Shown piece by piece: positions 8,711 through 16,234 of a stretch of DNA of 19,604 nucleotides. Below the pieces are notes generated by a model, which was not told the DNA's origin, searched no databases, and saw nothing but the letters and a program-made list of their open reading frames with translations. The position numbers and the translations under genes are program-made. The DNA is from CAZPKH01 sp964587165 (GTDB taxonomy: Bacteria; Bacteroidota; Bacteroidia; Bacteroidales; Muribaculaceae). The stretch is from assembly GCA_964587165.1 (NCBI GenBank), contig CAZPKH010000036.1:1-19604 (forward strand), in the 5' to 3' direction. Every line of letters begins with the position of its first letter. Position 1 is the stretch's first letter.

Positions 8711-10785
8711 AAGCATTATATTTATCCGTAGTTACGGCGATGCTTGCCGCCCTCGGTGTGGAAGCGCAGGAGCAAGCCGATACTGTCGCGGCACACGACC
8801 TTCAGGAGGTGGTGATCGAGGCACCGGGTGTGATCCGCAAGGCCGACATGGATGTCTACTTCCCGTCGCAGAGTGCTGTGGCCGGCTCCAAGAACGGCCT
8901 GCAGCTGCTCAACAACCTTATGATACCGCAGCTCACAGTGCTCGATGCTCTCGGCACGGTGCAGGCTGCCGGCGAATCGGTGCAGGTGCGCATCAACGGC
9001 CGCGAGGCCACTATCGATCAGGTGCGTGCGCTGCTGCCCGAGACGATAAAGCGCGTGGAGTGGATCGATAATCCCGGCCTGCGGTATAAGGGCGCAAGCT
9101 ATGTGGTGAACTTCATCGTGGCCAATCCCACCGTCGGGGGCTCGCTGCAGGTGTTTGCGGAGCCGGCTCTCAATGCTCCGTGGGGAGTTACGTGGGCAGA
9201 CCTGAAGCTGAACCACGGCCGCTCGCAGTGGGATATCGGTGCTAACTTCAAATACAGCAACAAGCTCCGTGCGCATCGCGAATATTCCGAGACATTCACC
9301 TATCCCGACGGCACGCAGATGTGGCGTAAGGAGAGTTCGCTGGGAGCGTATTTCAGCGATACGCGCAGCATCGGATGGCTTGAGTACAGCTATATCAAGC
9401 CCGACACGACGGTGTTTTTCGCCGGAATCACCGACCGTCATACTTTCCGAAACTGCAACCACTATGACGGATTGATGGAGTACAGCGACCGCCCCGACGA
9501 TATGCTGCTGACCGACGAAACCGGTTTCGACGGAAACACGCCGAGCCTCTCTGCATATCTGGAGCAGCATTTTGGCCGCAAGCAGACACTGGTGGTCGAT
9601 TTCAGCACACAGCTGTATTTCGGAAAATCGTACTCCGACTATATGGAGCGCCCGGAGGGTTCACCGGCTTATCTCACCGATGTACATACGCTCATTAAGG
9701 ACCGCAATCAGGCGTATGCCCTCGAGGCCGACTATATCAAGAAGTGGAATGACTCGCGGTTGACCGCCGGCGCCTCGTATACAGCCAACCGCAACCGCTC
9801 GACTTACCAGAATCTCGGAGGGCGCATATACCATCAGCGTCAGGATAAAGTGTACTTCTTCGCGGAGTATTTCCGACGCATCGGCAGCTTTACGCTCACG
9901 GCCGGTCTGGGTGCGCAGTATACCGACTTCATGTTTGAGGAGTCGCGGCGCGGGAGCAGTTCGTGGAACATGCGTCCGCAGGCCACCGTGACCTACAGCG
10001 TGAATCAGAACCACAATCTGAGGCTCAGCTTCGATTCGTGGCAGTCTACCCCGACACTTGCCCAGACCAACGTGGCGCCGCAGCAGCTCGACGGCTTCCA
10101 GTGGCGCATAGGCAATCCTGACCTCAAGACATCATCGTCGTATATGCTGACGCTCCGCTACAACTTCAGTGTGCCCCGCCTCTCGGGACTGTTCGGTATA
10201 CGCGCCTTCACATCGCCCGATGCTGTCACACCGCTGCTCTACTGGGATGCCGACCGACTCGTCACTACCTACGAAAACAGCCGCGGCTTGCGCAATCTGA
10301 CATTCTTCCTGGCTCCGCAGGTGGAGGTTGTGCCGCAGTGGATCAACTTCGGCGGCTATGTGCAGTATCGAATGGAGAATATGCGCGGCACCGGCTACGA
10401 CTATAACGGCTACAACTGGAGCGGCAACGCCAATCTGCAGATCACGCACTGGGGCTTTACGCTGATGTATCAGTACGTCAAGGCGCGCCGCGACCTTTGG
10501 GGCGAGAAGATAAGCTGGGGCGAGGATATGAATGTGATCGACCTGTCGTACAACTGGAAGAAATGGCAGTTCGGCGCCGGTGTGATCATGCCGTTCGGGC
10601 GGTACGATCAGGGCTCGAAGATGATAAGCAAGTGGAATACCAACGTGCAGCATATGCGTCTGGATATGCGCATGCCGTATATCAAGCTGAGCTATAATCT
10701 GAACTGGGGATACCAGAAGCGCGGGGCCGACAAGCTGATCAATGCCGGTGCCAACGTCGACGCTTCTTCAGCCGGCGGGCGTTAA
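8707..10785 (+). CDS. Outer-membrane beta-barrel protein, TonB-dependent-receptor-like fold
   Basis: The 692-residue protein resembles the OMP beta-barrel family 3 / TonB-receptor-like proteins of Bacteroidota. A signal peptide covers residues 1-20 with a cleavage site VEA|QEQ. Residues ~30-140 look like a plug: LQEVVIEAP, then VRINGREATIDQVRALLPE and IKRVEWIDNPGLRYKGASYVV. From ~145 to the end there are alternating amphipathic strands rich in Tyr, Trp and Arg, as expected for a large barrel. The carboxypeptidase-regulatory-like N-terminal domain common in this family is missing, and no convincing TonB box is visible, so active TonB-driven transport is uncertain. The C-terminus is not a classic terminal Phe; it ends in a polar tail (SSAGGR). 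It is translationally coupled to the upstream lipoprotein by an ATGA overlap, which suggests a two-part envelope complex. Confidence 0.82.
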   Translation: MKALYLSVVTAMLAALGVEAQEQADTVAAHDLQEVVIEAPGVIRKADMDVYFPSQSAVAGSKNGLQLLNNLMIPQLTVLDALGTVQAAGESVQVRINGREATIDQVRALLPETIKRVEWIDNPGLRYKGASYVVNFIVANPTVGGSLQVFAEPALNAPWGVTWADLKLNHGRSQWDIGANFKYSNKLRAHREYSETFTYPDGTQMWRKESSLGAYFSDTRSIGWLEYSYIKPDTTVFFAGITDRHTFRNCNHYDGLMEYSDRPDDMLLTDETGFDGNTPSLSAYLEQHFGRKQTLVVDFSTQLYFGKSYSDYMERPEGSPAYLTDVHTLIKDRNQAYALEADYIKKWNDSRLTAGASYTANRNRSTYQNLGGRIYHQRQDKVYFFAEYFRRIGSFTLTAGLGAQYTDFMFEESRRGSSSWNMRPQATVTYSVNQNHNLRLSFDSWQSTPTLAQTNVAPQQLDGFQWRIGNPDLKTSSSYMLTLRYNFSVPRLSGLFGIRAFTSPDAVTPLLYWDADRLVTTYENSRGLRNLTFFLAPQVEVVPQWINFGGYVQYRMENMRGTGYDYNGYNWSGNANLQITHWGFTLMYQYVKARRDLWGEKISWGEDMNVIDLSYNWKKWQFGAGVIMPFGRYDQGSKMISKWNTNVQHMRLDMRMPYIKLSYNLNWGYQKRGADKLINAGANVDASSAGGR

Positions 10786-11337
10786 GGCGAACTCGGCTGC
10801 AAGAGCGTCGAACCGCTCGAGCGACGCACGTCCGAAGCGGGCCATGGAGGCGCGCACGCGCTCGAAATCCTTACGGCGCGACAGAGCTTCGACACCACCG
10901 CCTTTGGAGTAGAATTTATCGGCATAGCATATCAGCCGCTCGAGAGTGGATTGGGGCAGATAGTCGGCCACCGGGATAGGAAGATGTCCGTCGGCTACCT
11001 CCCGGGCGGTGAGCCCTGCGCCGGTGTGGCGCTCGGCCACAAGAGCCGCCCACTCCGGAGCCCCCTCGCGGCGCAGCAGGGCGGCGCCGGCAGTGCCGTG
11101 GGCTATATACGGCAGCTCTCCGCGGCACTCTATCGAGGGTGCGTCGGTGAGGCATATACCTATATCGTGGAGCATGGCCGCCGCCTCCACCTGCTCGCGC
11201 GGTAGAGGTTGCGGCAGCCGCTCGTTCAGCTCAAGGGCGAGCGATGCCACTGCACGGCAGTGGGCCATATAAATATCCCGCAGGGGTGAGCCTGCGGGAT
11301 AATATTTATCTATAATTGAAAGATAGGGCGGGGTCAT
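10768..11337 (-). CDS. HD-domain metal-dependent hydrolase
   Basis: A 189-residue cytosolic protein with the HD phosphohydrolase pattern: His26 (AHCRAV), His57-Asp58 (AMLHDIG), further metal-site histidines at His80 (YIAHG) and His104 (ERHTG), and Asp140 (CYADKF). The family hydrolyses nucleotide or other phosphate esters; the substrate cannot be assigned. The start codon overlaps the ilvE stop (bases 11335-11339), so it is the second gene of an ilvE operon and probably translated by coupling. The 3' end overlaps the convergent beta-barrel gene by 18 bp, so its last six codons share DNA with that gene. A strong hairpin lies inside codons ~11-22. Confidence 0.85.
   Translation of the reverse strand: MTPPYLSIIDKYYPAGSPLRDIYMAHCRAVASLALELNERLPQPLPREQVEAAAMLHDIGICLTDAPSIECRGELPYIAHGTAGAALLRREGAPEWAALVAERHTGAGLTAREVADGHLPIPVADYLPQSTLERLICYADKFYSKGGGVEALSRRKDFERVRASMARFGRASLERFDALAAEFALTPAG
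11271..11307 (-). other. Strong hairpin inside the start of the HD-domain gene
   Basis: AAATATCCCGCAGG (11271-11284) pairs with CCTGCGGGAT-ATATTT (11291-11307, with one bulged A) around a 6-nt loop, giving a 14-bp stem. It lies 30-66 nt past the ilvE stop on the minus strand, within coding sequence of the next gene. No U-run follows, only an AT-rich patch, so it could be an attenuator, an RNA-stability element or chance. Confidence 0.6.
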
Positions 11338-12365
11338 CAGTCGAACTCGACGATAGTATTCCAGCCGTGCACATCCTCCTCCTCGCCATACTGTATGCCG
11401 CGGAGCTTGTTGTAGAGCTGAGTAGTGATCGGGCCCGGCTTGCCGTCTTTTGCTATCACGTACTTGATGCCGGTGTCGAGGTCGTCGATCTGTCCCACGG
11501 GGGATGCCACGGCGGCGGTGCCGCAGGCGGCAGCTTCGTCGAGCTCGGCGAGTTCTTCAACCGGTATGTGGCGCTGCTCCACCTCAAGGCCGAGATCTTC
11601 GGCGAGCTGGCGGAAGCTCATGTTTGTGATCGAGGGGAGTATCGAGTCGGATGCCGGGGTGATATATTTGTTGCCCTTTATGCCGAAGAAGTTTGCCGGG
11701 CCGCACTCGTCGAGATATTTCTTCTCTTTGGGGTCGAGGTAGAGCACAGCGGAGTAGCCGAGCTCGTGGGCGCGTTCGCCGGCGTTGAGCGATGCGGCAT
11801 AGTTGCCACCGATCTTATAGCGGCCGGTGCCTTTGGGGGCTACGCGGTCGTATTCGCGCATCAGGCAGTAGTTGGAAGGCTTGAATCCGGATTTGAAGTA
11901 GGGGCCTACGGGCGACACGAGGATGATGAAGCAGTACTCGTCGGCCGGTTTTACACCCACGCGGGCCGAGATACCGATCTCGAGGGGGCGAATGTAGAGC
12001 GAAGCGCCTGTGCCGTAGGGGGGTATGAAGCGTTCGTTGAGCTGCACCACTTTGAGCACCATGCGGCGGAACAGATCTTCAGGCACCGGAGCCATCGAGA
12101 TGCCGTTGGCCGAGCTGATCAGGCGCTTGGCGTTCTCCTCCAGACGGAAGATGCGCACCTTGCCATCCTTGCCGCGGAAAGCTTTGAGGCCTTCGAAGGC
12201 TTCCTGCCCGTAGTGCAGTGTAGTGGCGGCGATGTGAATGTTGATGTACGGGTCGCTTGATACTTCGATCTCGCCCCATTTGCCGTCGCGGTAATAGCAA
12301 CGCACGTTATAGTCTGTCGGGTAGTAACCAAAGGTCAGACTGCCCCAGTCGATGTTCTGTTCCAT
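11337..12365 (-). CDS. ilvE: Branched-chain amino acid aminotransferase
   Basis: A PLP-dependent fold-type IV aminotransferase that interconverts Leu, Ile and Val with their 2-oxo acids using glutamate/2-oxoglutarate, in the cytosol. Recognisable blocks are LHYGQEAFEGLKAFRG (50-65), the PLP-lysine region GRYKIGGNYAAS with Lys184 as the Schiff-base candidate, YLDECGPANFFGI, SITNMSFRQLAEDLGL and the C-terminal CGTAAVASPVGQI. At 342 residues it matches the longer BCAT-type subfamily common in Bacteroidota rather than the ~309-residue E. coli enzyme. The start ATG at 12363-12365 lies 35 nt after a good minus-strand -7 box. The HD-domain gene overlaps its stop codon. The assignment is secure. Confidence 0.95.
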   Translation of the reverse strand: MEQNIDWGSLTFGYYPTDYNVRCYYRDGKWGEIEVSSDPYINIHIAATTLHYGQEAFEGLKAFRGKDGKVRIFRLEENAKRLISSANGISMAPVPEDLFRRMVLKVVQLNERFIPPYGTGASLYIRPLEIGISARVGVKPADEYCFIILVSPVGPYFKSGFKPSNYCLMREYDRVAPKGTGRYKIGGNYAASLNAGERAHELGYSAVLYLDPKEKKYLDECGPANFFGIKGNKYITPASDSILPSITNMSFRQLAEDLGLEVEQRHIPVEELAELDEAAACGTAAVASPVGQIDDLDTGIKYVIAKDGKPGPITTQLYNKLRGIQYGEEEDVHGWNTIVEFD

Positions 12366-12400
12366 TTCGATAATGTGTTTTATGGTTGATTCAGGTAGAC

Positions 12401-12431
12401 AAATTTATGCACAATTTTTGGCAAATCCAAA
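12401..12431 (-). promoter_or_regulatory. Predicted promoter of ilvE
   Basis: Read on the minus strand, TTTG (12431-12428) is followed after 19 nt by TAAATTTG (12408-12401). Both elements match the Bacteroidota sigma consensus with its preferred spacing. The predicted leader before the ilvE ATG is about 30 nt. Confidence 0.7.
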
Positions 12432-12451
12432 TCGAACTCCTGAAAAATTCG

Positions 12452-12459
12452 TACCTTTG
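12452..12459 (+). promoter_or_regulatory. Predicted -7 box of mrp-argS
   Basis: TACCTTTG matches TAnnTTTG and lies 30 nt before the mrp ATG. The place of its -33 element (about 12429-12432) coincides with the -33 element of the divergent ilvE promoter. No clear TTTG exists there on the plus strand. Confidence 0.5.
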
Positions 12460-12489
12460 TGCATTAAATAGCATTATTACGAGACAACT

Positions 12490-13596
12490 ATGGCAACAGA
12501 TCCCATATACCCGGCACTGATCGTCGATGCCCTGCGCACTGTGCGTTATCCGGGCACCGGCAAAAATATCGTCGAAGCCGGCATGGTGGAGGATGATATA
12601 CGTATCGACGGCCGCACGGTGTCGTTTACGCTTAAATTCGACCGATCGACCGATCCGTTCATGCGGTCGGTGGTCAAGTCGGCCGAGGCTGCTGTCCATG
12701 CTCACGCCGGTAAGGATATTGAAGTGACGGTAGGCACCGCTTTCCCCGACCCGACACCGAAAGCCGCCGAGGAGCGGCCGCTACCGGGTGTGAAAAACAT
12801 CGTGGGCGTATCGTCGGGCAAAGGGGGCGTCGGCAAGTCGACCGTAGCCGCCAATCTTGCCGTGGCTCTTGCCCGCGAGGGGTACAAGGTCGGGCTGCTC
12901 GATGCCGACATATTCGGCCCGTCGGTGCCCAAGATGTTCGGGTGCGAGGATGAGGAGCTCTATATGCACGAGGTCGACGGCCGGCAGCTGATCATACCGA
13001 TGGAGCGGTACGGTGTCAAGATACTGTCGATAGGTTTTCTTGTCGATAAAAACAATGCCGTGCTGTGGCGCGGCGGTATGGCCTCCAATGCCCTCAAGCA
13101 GCTGATCACGCAAGCCGACTGGGGCGAGCTCGACTACTTCCTGATCGACATGCCCCCCGGCACGAGCGACATACACCTTACTCTGGTGCAGACTCTCGAC
13201 ATCACCGGCGTGGTGGTGGTCTCCACCCCGCAGGAGGTGGCTCTGGCCGATGCCCGCAAAGGTATAGCGATGTTTACCGGCGACAAGGTGAACGTGCCTA
13301 TACTCGGGTTGGTTGAGAATATGGCTTGGTTCACTCCCGAGGCGCACCCCGACGAGCGATATTATATCTTCGGCCGCGAAGGCGCCATGCGTCTGGCCGA
13401 CGAGCTCCACGTGCGCCTGCTCGCACAGATACCTATCACCGAGGCCATAGTGGCCGACTCCGACCGCGGCACTCCGATAGCCCTCGGCGCTTCGCCGGCT
13501 GCTGCTGCTTTCCTTCATCTGGCCCACGAGGTGACCGATGCCGTCGACGAGCGCAACCGCACCCTCCCGCCCACACGCCACGTACGTATACATTAA
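12490..13596 (+). CDS. mrp: Mrp/NBP35-family iron-sulfur cluster carrier ATPase (ApbC-like)
   Basis: A P-loop ATPase that carries iron-sulfur clusters to target apoproteins in the cytosol. Residues ~7-80 form the MIP18/DUF59-type domain often fused to bacterial Mrp. The deviant Walker A GKGGVGKS is at 110-117, followed by LLDADIFGPSVPKMFG, WRGGMASNALKQ, the Walker B-like LIDMPPGTSD (218-227) and STPQEVALADARKGI. In the usual ENM-x-x-F-x-CPxC segment this protein reads ENMAWFTPEAHPDERYY (276-292), with no CxxC pair; the same replacement is, as far as I recall, typical of Bacteroidota Mrp. The length of 368 residues is normal. argS follows 32 nt later with no terminator, so the two are likely co-transcribed. 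Confidence 0.94.
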   Translation: MATDPIYPALIVDALRTVRYPGTGKNIVEAGMVEDDIRIDGRTVSFTLKFDRSTDPFMRSVVKSAEAAVHAHAGKDIEVTVGTAFPDPTPKAAEERPLPGVKNIVGVSSGKGGVGKSTVAANLAVALAREGYKVGLLDADIFGPSVPKMFGCEDEELYMHEVDGRQLIIPMERYGVKILSIGFLVDKNNAVLWRGGMASNALKQLITQADWGELDYFLIDMPPGTSDIHLTLVQTLDITGVVVVSTPQEVALADARKGIAMFTGDKVNVPILGLVENMAWFTPEAHPDERYYIFGREGAMRLADELHVRLLAQIPITEAIVADSDRGTPIALGASPAAAAFLHLAHEVTDAVDERNRTLPPTRHVRIH

Positions 13597-13628
13597 GATT
13601 TCGACTCTTTTTCCACACAATACGCAAT

Positions 13629-15416
13629 ATGTCAATAGATAGCATTATCGCGCAGGCGGTGAGCCGCGCACTCAAAGAACTCTACGGGCTTGATGTCGAT
13701 CCTTCGACGGTCAACCCCACGGCCACCAAGCGTGAGTTTGAGGGCAACCTCACGGTCGTCGTATTCCCCTGGGTGAAGGCTGCCCGCCGCAAGCCTGCCG
13801 ATGTGGCGACCGAAATCGGCAACTGGCTCGTCGACAACGAGCCGGCCGTCGACCGCTTCAATGTGGTGAACGGCTTCCTGAATATCGTCATCGAGCCGAC
13901 ATTCTGGGCTTCGGTGCTTCAGCATATAGAGCAGACCGACGATTTCGGCTTCCGCAAAGCCGGCGAATCATCGCCGCTGGTGATGATCGAATACTCGTCG
14001 CCCAACACCAACAAGCCGCTTCACTTAGGCCACGTGCGCAACAATCTGCTCGGGTTCTCCCTGTCGCGCATCATGGAGGCTTGCGGCAACAAAGTGGTGA
14101 AAACCAATATCGTGAACGATCGCGGTATCCACATCTGCAAGTCGATGCTCGCATGGCAGAAATGGGGCGACGGCATCACTCCCGAATCCTCGGGCAAGAA
14201 GGGCGACCATCTGATAGGCGACTTCTATGTGCTGTTCGACAAGCATTTCAAAGACGAAGTGCGCGAGCTTATGGCCAAAGGCATGACCGAAGATGAGGCT
14301 AAAGAGGCTTCGCCGCTGATGCAGGAAGCACGGCAGATGCTGCGCCGCTGGGAGGCCAAAGATCCCGAAATACGCGCTCTGTGGCAGATGATGAACGAGT
14401 GGGTGTATGCCGGCTTCGACGAGACTTACCGCCGTATGGGCGTGGACTTCGACAAGATTTATTACGAGTCCGACACCTACCTCGAGGGTAAGGAGAAGGT
14501 GCTCGAAGGGCTTGAGCGCGGTATGATGTACCGCAAGGAGGATGGCTCGGTGTGGGCCGATCTGACAGCCGACGGCCTCGACCACAAGCTGCTGCTCCGC
14601 TCCGACGGCACCTCTGTATATATGACACAGGATATAGGCACCGCCAAGCTCCGTTTCGCCGATTACCCCATCGACAAGATGATCTACGTGGTGGGCAACG
14701 AGCAGGAGTATCACTTCCAAGTGCTCTCGCTGCTGCTCGACCGTCTGGGCTTCAGCTGGGGTAAGGATCTGGTGCACTTCTCCTACGGCATGGTCGAGCT
14801 CCCCGAAGGGAAGATGAAGAGCCGCGAAGGCACCGTAGTCGATGCCGACGATCTGATGGAGGAGATGGTGGCCAACGCCCGCGCCGTGTCGGCCGAGCTC
14901 GGCAAGCTCGACGGCCTGACGGCTGCCGAGGCCGACGCCATCGCCGAAATGGTAGGCCTTGGAGCCCTCAAATACTTCCTGCTCAAGGTCGACCCTCGCA
15001 AGAACATGACTTTCAACCCCAAGGAGTCGATCGATTTCAACGGCAACACCGGCCCGTTCATACAATACACCTATGCCCGCATCCGCTCGGTGCTCCGCAA
15101 AGCAGCCGAAGCAGGCTACGAAGCAGCAGTGCCCACCGGAGTGACTCCCAACGACAAGGAGATAGCGCTGATACAGAAGCTCGCCGACTTCGAGAATGTC
15201 GTGGCCGAGGCCGGAGCAAAATACAGCCCGGCGCTTGTGGCCAACTATGTGTACGATCTGGTCAAGGAGTACAACCAGTTCTATCACGACTACTCTATAA
15301 TGCGCGAGGAGGATCCGGCTGTCCGCTCGCTGCGTCTGGCTCTGTCGGCACAGGTGGCACGCATCGCCAAGGCCGCCATGTGGCTTCTGGGCATCTCGAT
15401 GCCTGAGCGCATGTGA
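13629..15416 (+). CDS. argS: Arginine--tRNA ligase
   Basis: A class I aminoacyl-tRNA synthetase that charges tRNA-Arg in the cytosol. Residues 1-~110 form the Arg-tRNA-specific N-terminal additional domain. The HIGH signature is in SSPNTNKPLHLGHVRNN (HLGH at 132-135), and the KMSKS-equivalent is GKMKSREGTVV (Lys395-Arg399). The C-terminal helical anticodon-binding domain ends ARIAKAAMWLLGISMPERM, as in the family. The length is 595 residues. The frame stays open upstream to 13326, but that part overlaps mrp in another frame and does not resemble ArgS, so ATG 13629 is used; its MSIDSIIAQAVSRAL start matches family N-termini. It is downstream of mrp by 32 nt and probably in one operon. Confidence 0.95.
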   Translation: MSIDSIIAQAVSRALKELYGLDVDPSTVNPTATKREFEGNLTVVVFPWVKAARRKPADVATEIGNWLVDNEPAVDRFNVVNGFLNIVIEPTFWASVLQHIEQTDDFGFRKAGESSPLVMIEYSSPNTNKPLHLGHVRNNLLGFSLSRIMEACGNKVVKTNIVNDRGIHICKSMLAWQKWGDGITPESSGKKGDHLIGDFYVLFDKHFKDEVRELMAKGMTEDEAKEASPLMQEARQMLRRWEAKDPEIRALWQMMNEWVYAGFDETYRRMGVDFDKIYYESDTYLEGKEKVLEGLERGMMYRKEDGSVWADLTADGLDHKLLLRSDGTSVYMTQDIGTAKLRFADYPIDKMIYVVGNEQEYHFQVLSLLLDRLGFSWGKDLVHFSYGMVELPEGKMKSREGTVVDADDLMEEMVANARAVSAELGKLDGLTAAEADAIAEMVGLGALKYFLLKVDPRKNMTFNPKESIDFNGNTGPFIQYTYARIRSVLRKAAEAGYEAAVPTGVTPNDKEIALIQKLADFENVVAEAGAKYSPALVANYVYDLVKEYNQFYHDYSIMREEDPAVRSLRLALSAQVARIAKAAMWLLGISMPERM

Positions 15417-15503
15417 TGCTCCGGCTCGGGTGCCGGTGCACAACAATACCGCGTCTCAGAGCGTTATTTACATAGTGAAACAATCATCATTAAGATTCTA
15501 AAA

Positions 15504-16211
15504 ATGAGCTATCCCAACTACGGAGGGTATCCTCCACAGTATAACGGCCCGCAGCATCAGTCTGTAGAGGTCACAGTGGCCAAGGCCATGCGTCTTGTTT
15601 ACCTCAAGATGTGTGCCGCTCTGGTGGTAACCGGCCTCGTGGCATGGTTCTTCCAGGGAGCATCGTTCCTATATTCGAGCGGCGCGATGATCGGCCTGAT
15701 CATTGCCGAGTTTGCACTCGTGATCGGTATCTCGGCCGGCATCAACCGTCTGAGCTCACCGATGGCCACCGTGCTCTTCTATCTCTTTGCCGTGGTCAAC
15801 GGCCTCATGCTCTCGTCGATATTCCTTGTCTACGACCTTACATCGCTCGCCAAAACATTCTTCATCACCGCCGGTACATTCGGCGCAATGAGTGTGTACG
15901 GCTACACTACCAGTCAGGACCTTACAAAGATGGGCAATATCCTGTTTATGGCTCTTATCGGTCTGATTATATGCTCGATAGTCAACCTTATCTGGCCTAA
16001 CGGCACCCTGAGCTGGATCATCTCGGCTGCCGGTGTGCTGATTTTCGTCGGCCTCACCGCATGGGATACGCAGACCATCAAGCGCATGGCTGCCATGACT
16101 CCCGGCGAGAATGTGGGTCGTCTCGCCACGATAGGCGCCCTGTCGCTCTACCTCGACTTTATCAACCTTTTCCTCTACCTGCTGAGATTCTTCGGCGGTA
16201 GTCGCGACTGA
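15504..16211 (+). CDS. Bax inhibitor-1/YccA (TMBIM) family membrane protein
   Basis: A 235-residue seven-segment inner-membrane protein of the BI-1 family, whose bacterial member YetJ is a pH-gated calcium leak channel. A Tyr/Pro/Gly-rich cytoplasmic N-terminus (residues 1-25, with YGGYPPQYNGPQ) precedes the hydrophobic core. The family motifs are clear: VNGLMLSSIF near 98-107, AMSVYGYTT near 128-136, and the paired aspartates in TAWDTQ (Asp188) and LYLDFINLFL (Asp218), which correspond to the di-aspartyl pH sensor of YetJ. slyD starts 23 nt after its stop, so the two probably share a transcript. I found no -7 box in the 87 nt before the gene. Function beyond family level is inferred. Confidence 0.92.
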   Translation: MSYPNYGGYPPQYNGPQHQSVEVTVAKAMRLVYLKMCAALVVTGLVAWFFQGASFLYSSGAMIGLIIAEFALVIGISAGINRLSSPMATVLFYLFAVVNGLMLSSIFLVYDLTSLAKTFFITAGTFGAMSVYGYTTSQDLTKMGNILFMALIGLIICSIVNLIWPNGTLSWIISAAGVLIFVGLTAWDTQTIKRMAAMTPGENVGRLATIGALSLYLDFINLFLYLLRFFGGSRD

Positions 16212-16234
16212 TCTAATATACAAATTTTACTGAT

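Noticed and set aside
8707..10785. The beta-barrel gene as a SusC-type nutrient transporter with the upstream lipoprotein as SusD
   Set aside because: The barrel is only about 690 residues (SusC proteins are about 1000), lacks the regulatory-like domain, comes second in the operon, and the 251-residue lipoprotein is half the size of SusD and lacks its helical repeat character.
11316..12260. A 314-codon plus-strand frame over ilvE
   Set aside because: It is the shadow of ilvE, whose PLP-enzyme motifs on the minus strand are clear.
13326..13628. Upstream extension of the argS frame by about 100 codons
   Set aside because: The extension overlaps mrp in a different frame, is Arg/Pro-rich shadow sequence, and does not match the ArgS N-terminus; ATG 13629 does.
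14025..15446. A 473-codon minus-strand frame over argS
   Set aside because: Same reason: the argS motifs on the plus strand are unmistakable, and the antisense translation is His/Leu/Val-rich with no domain pattern.
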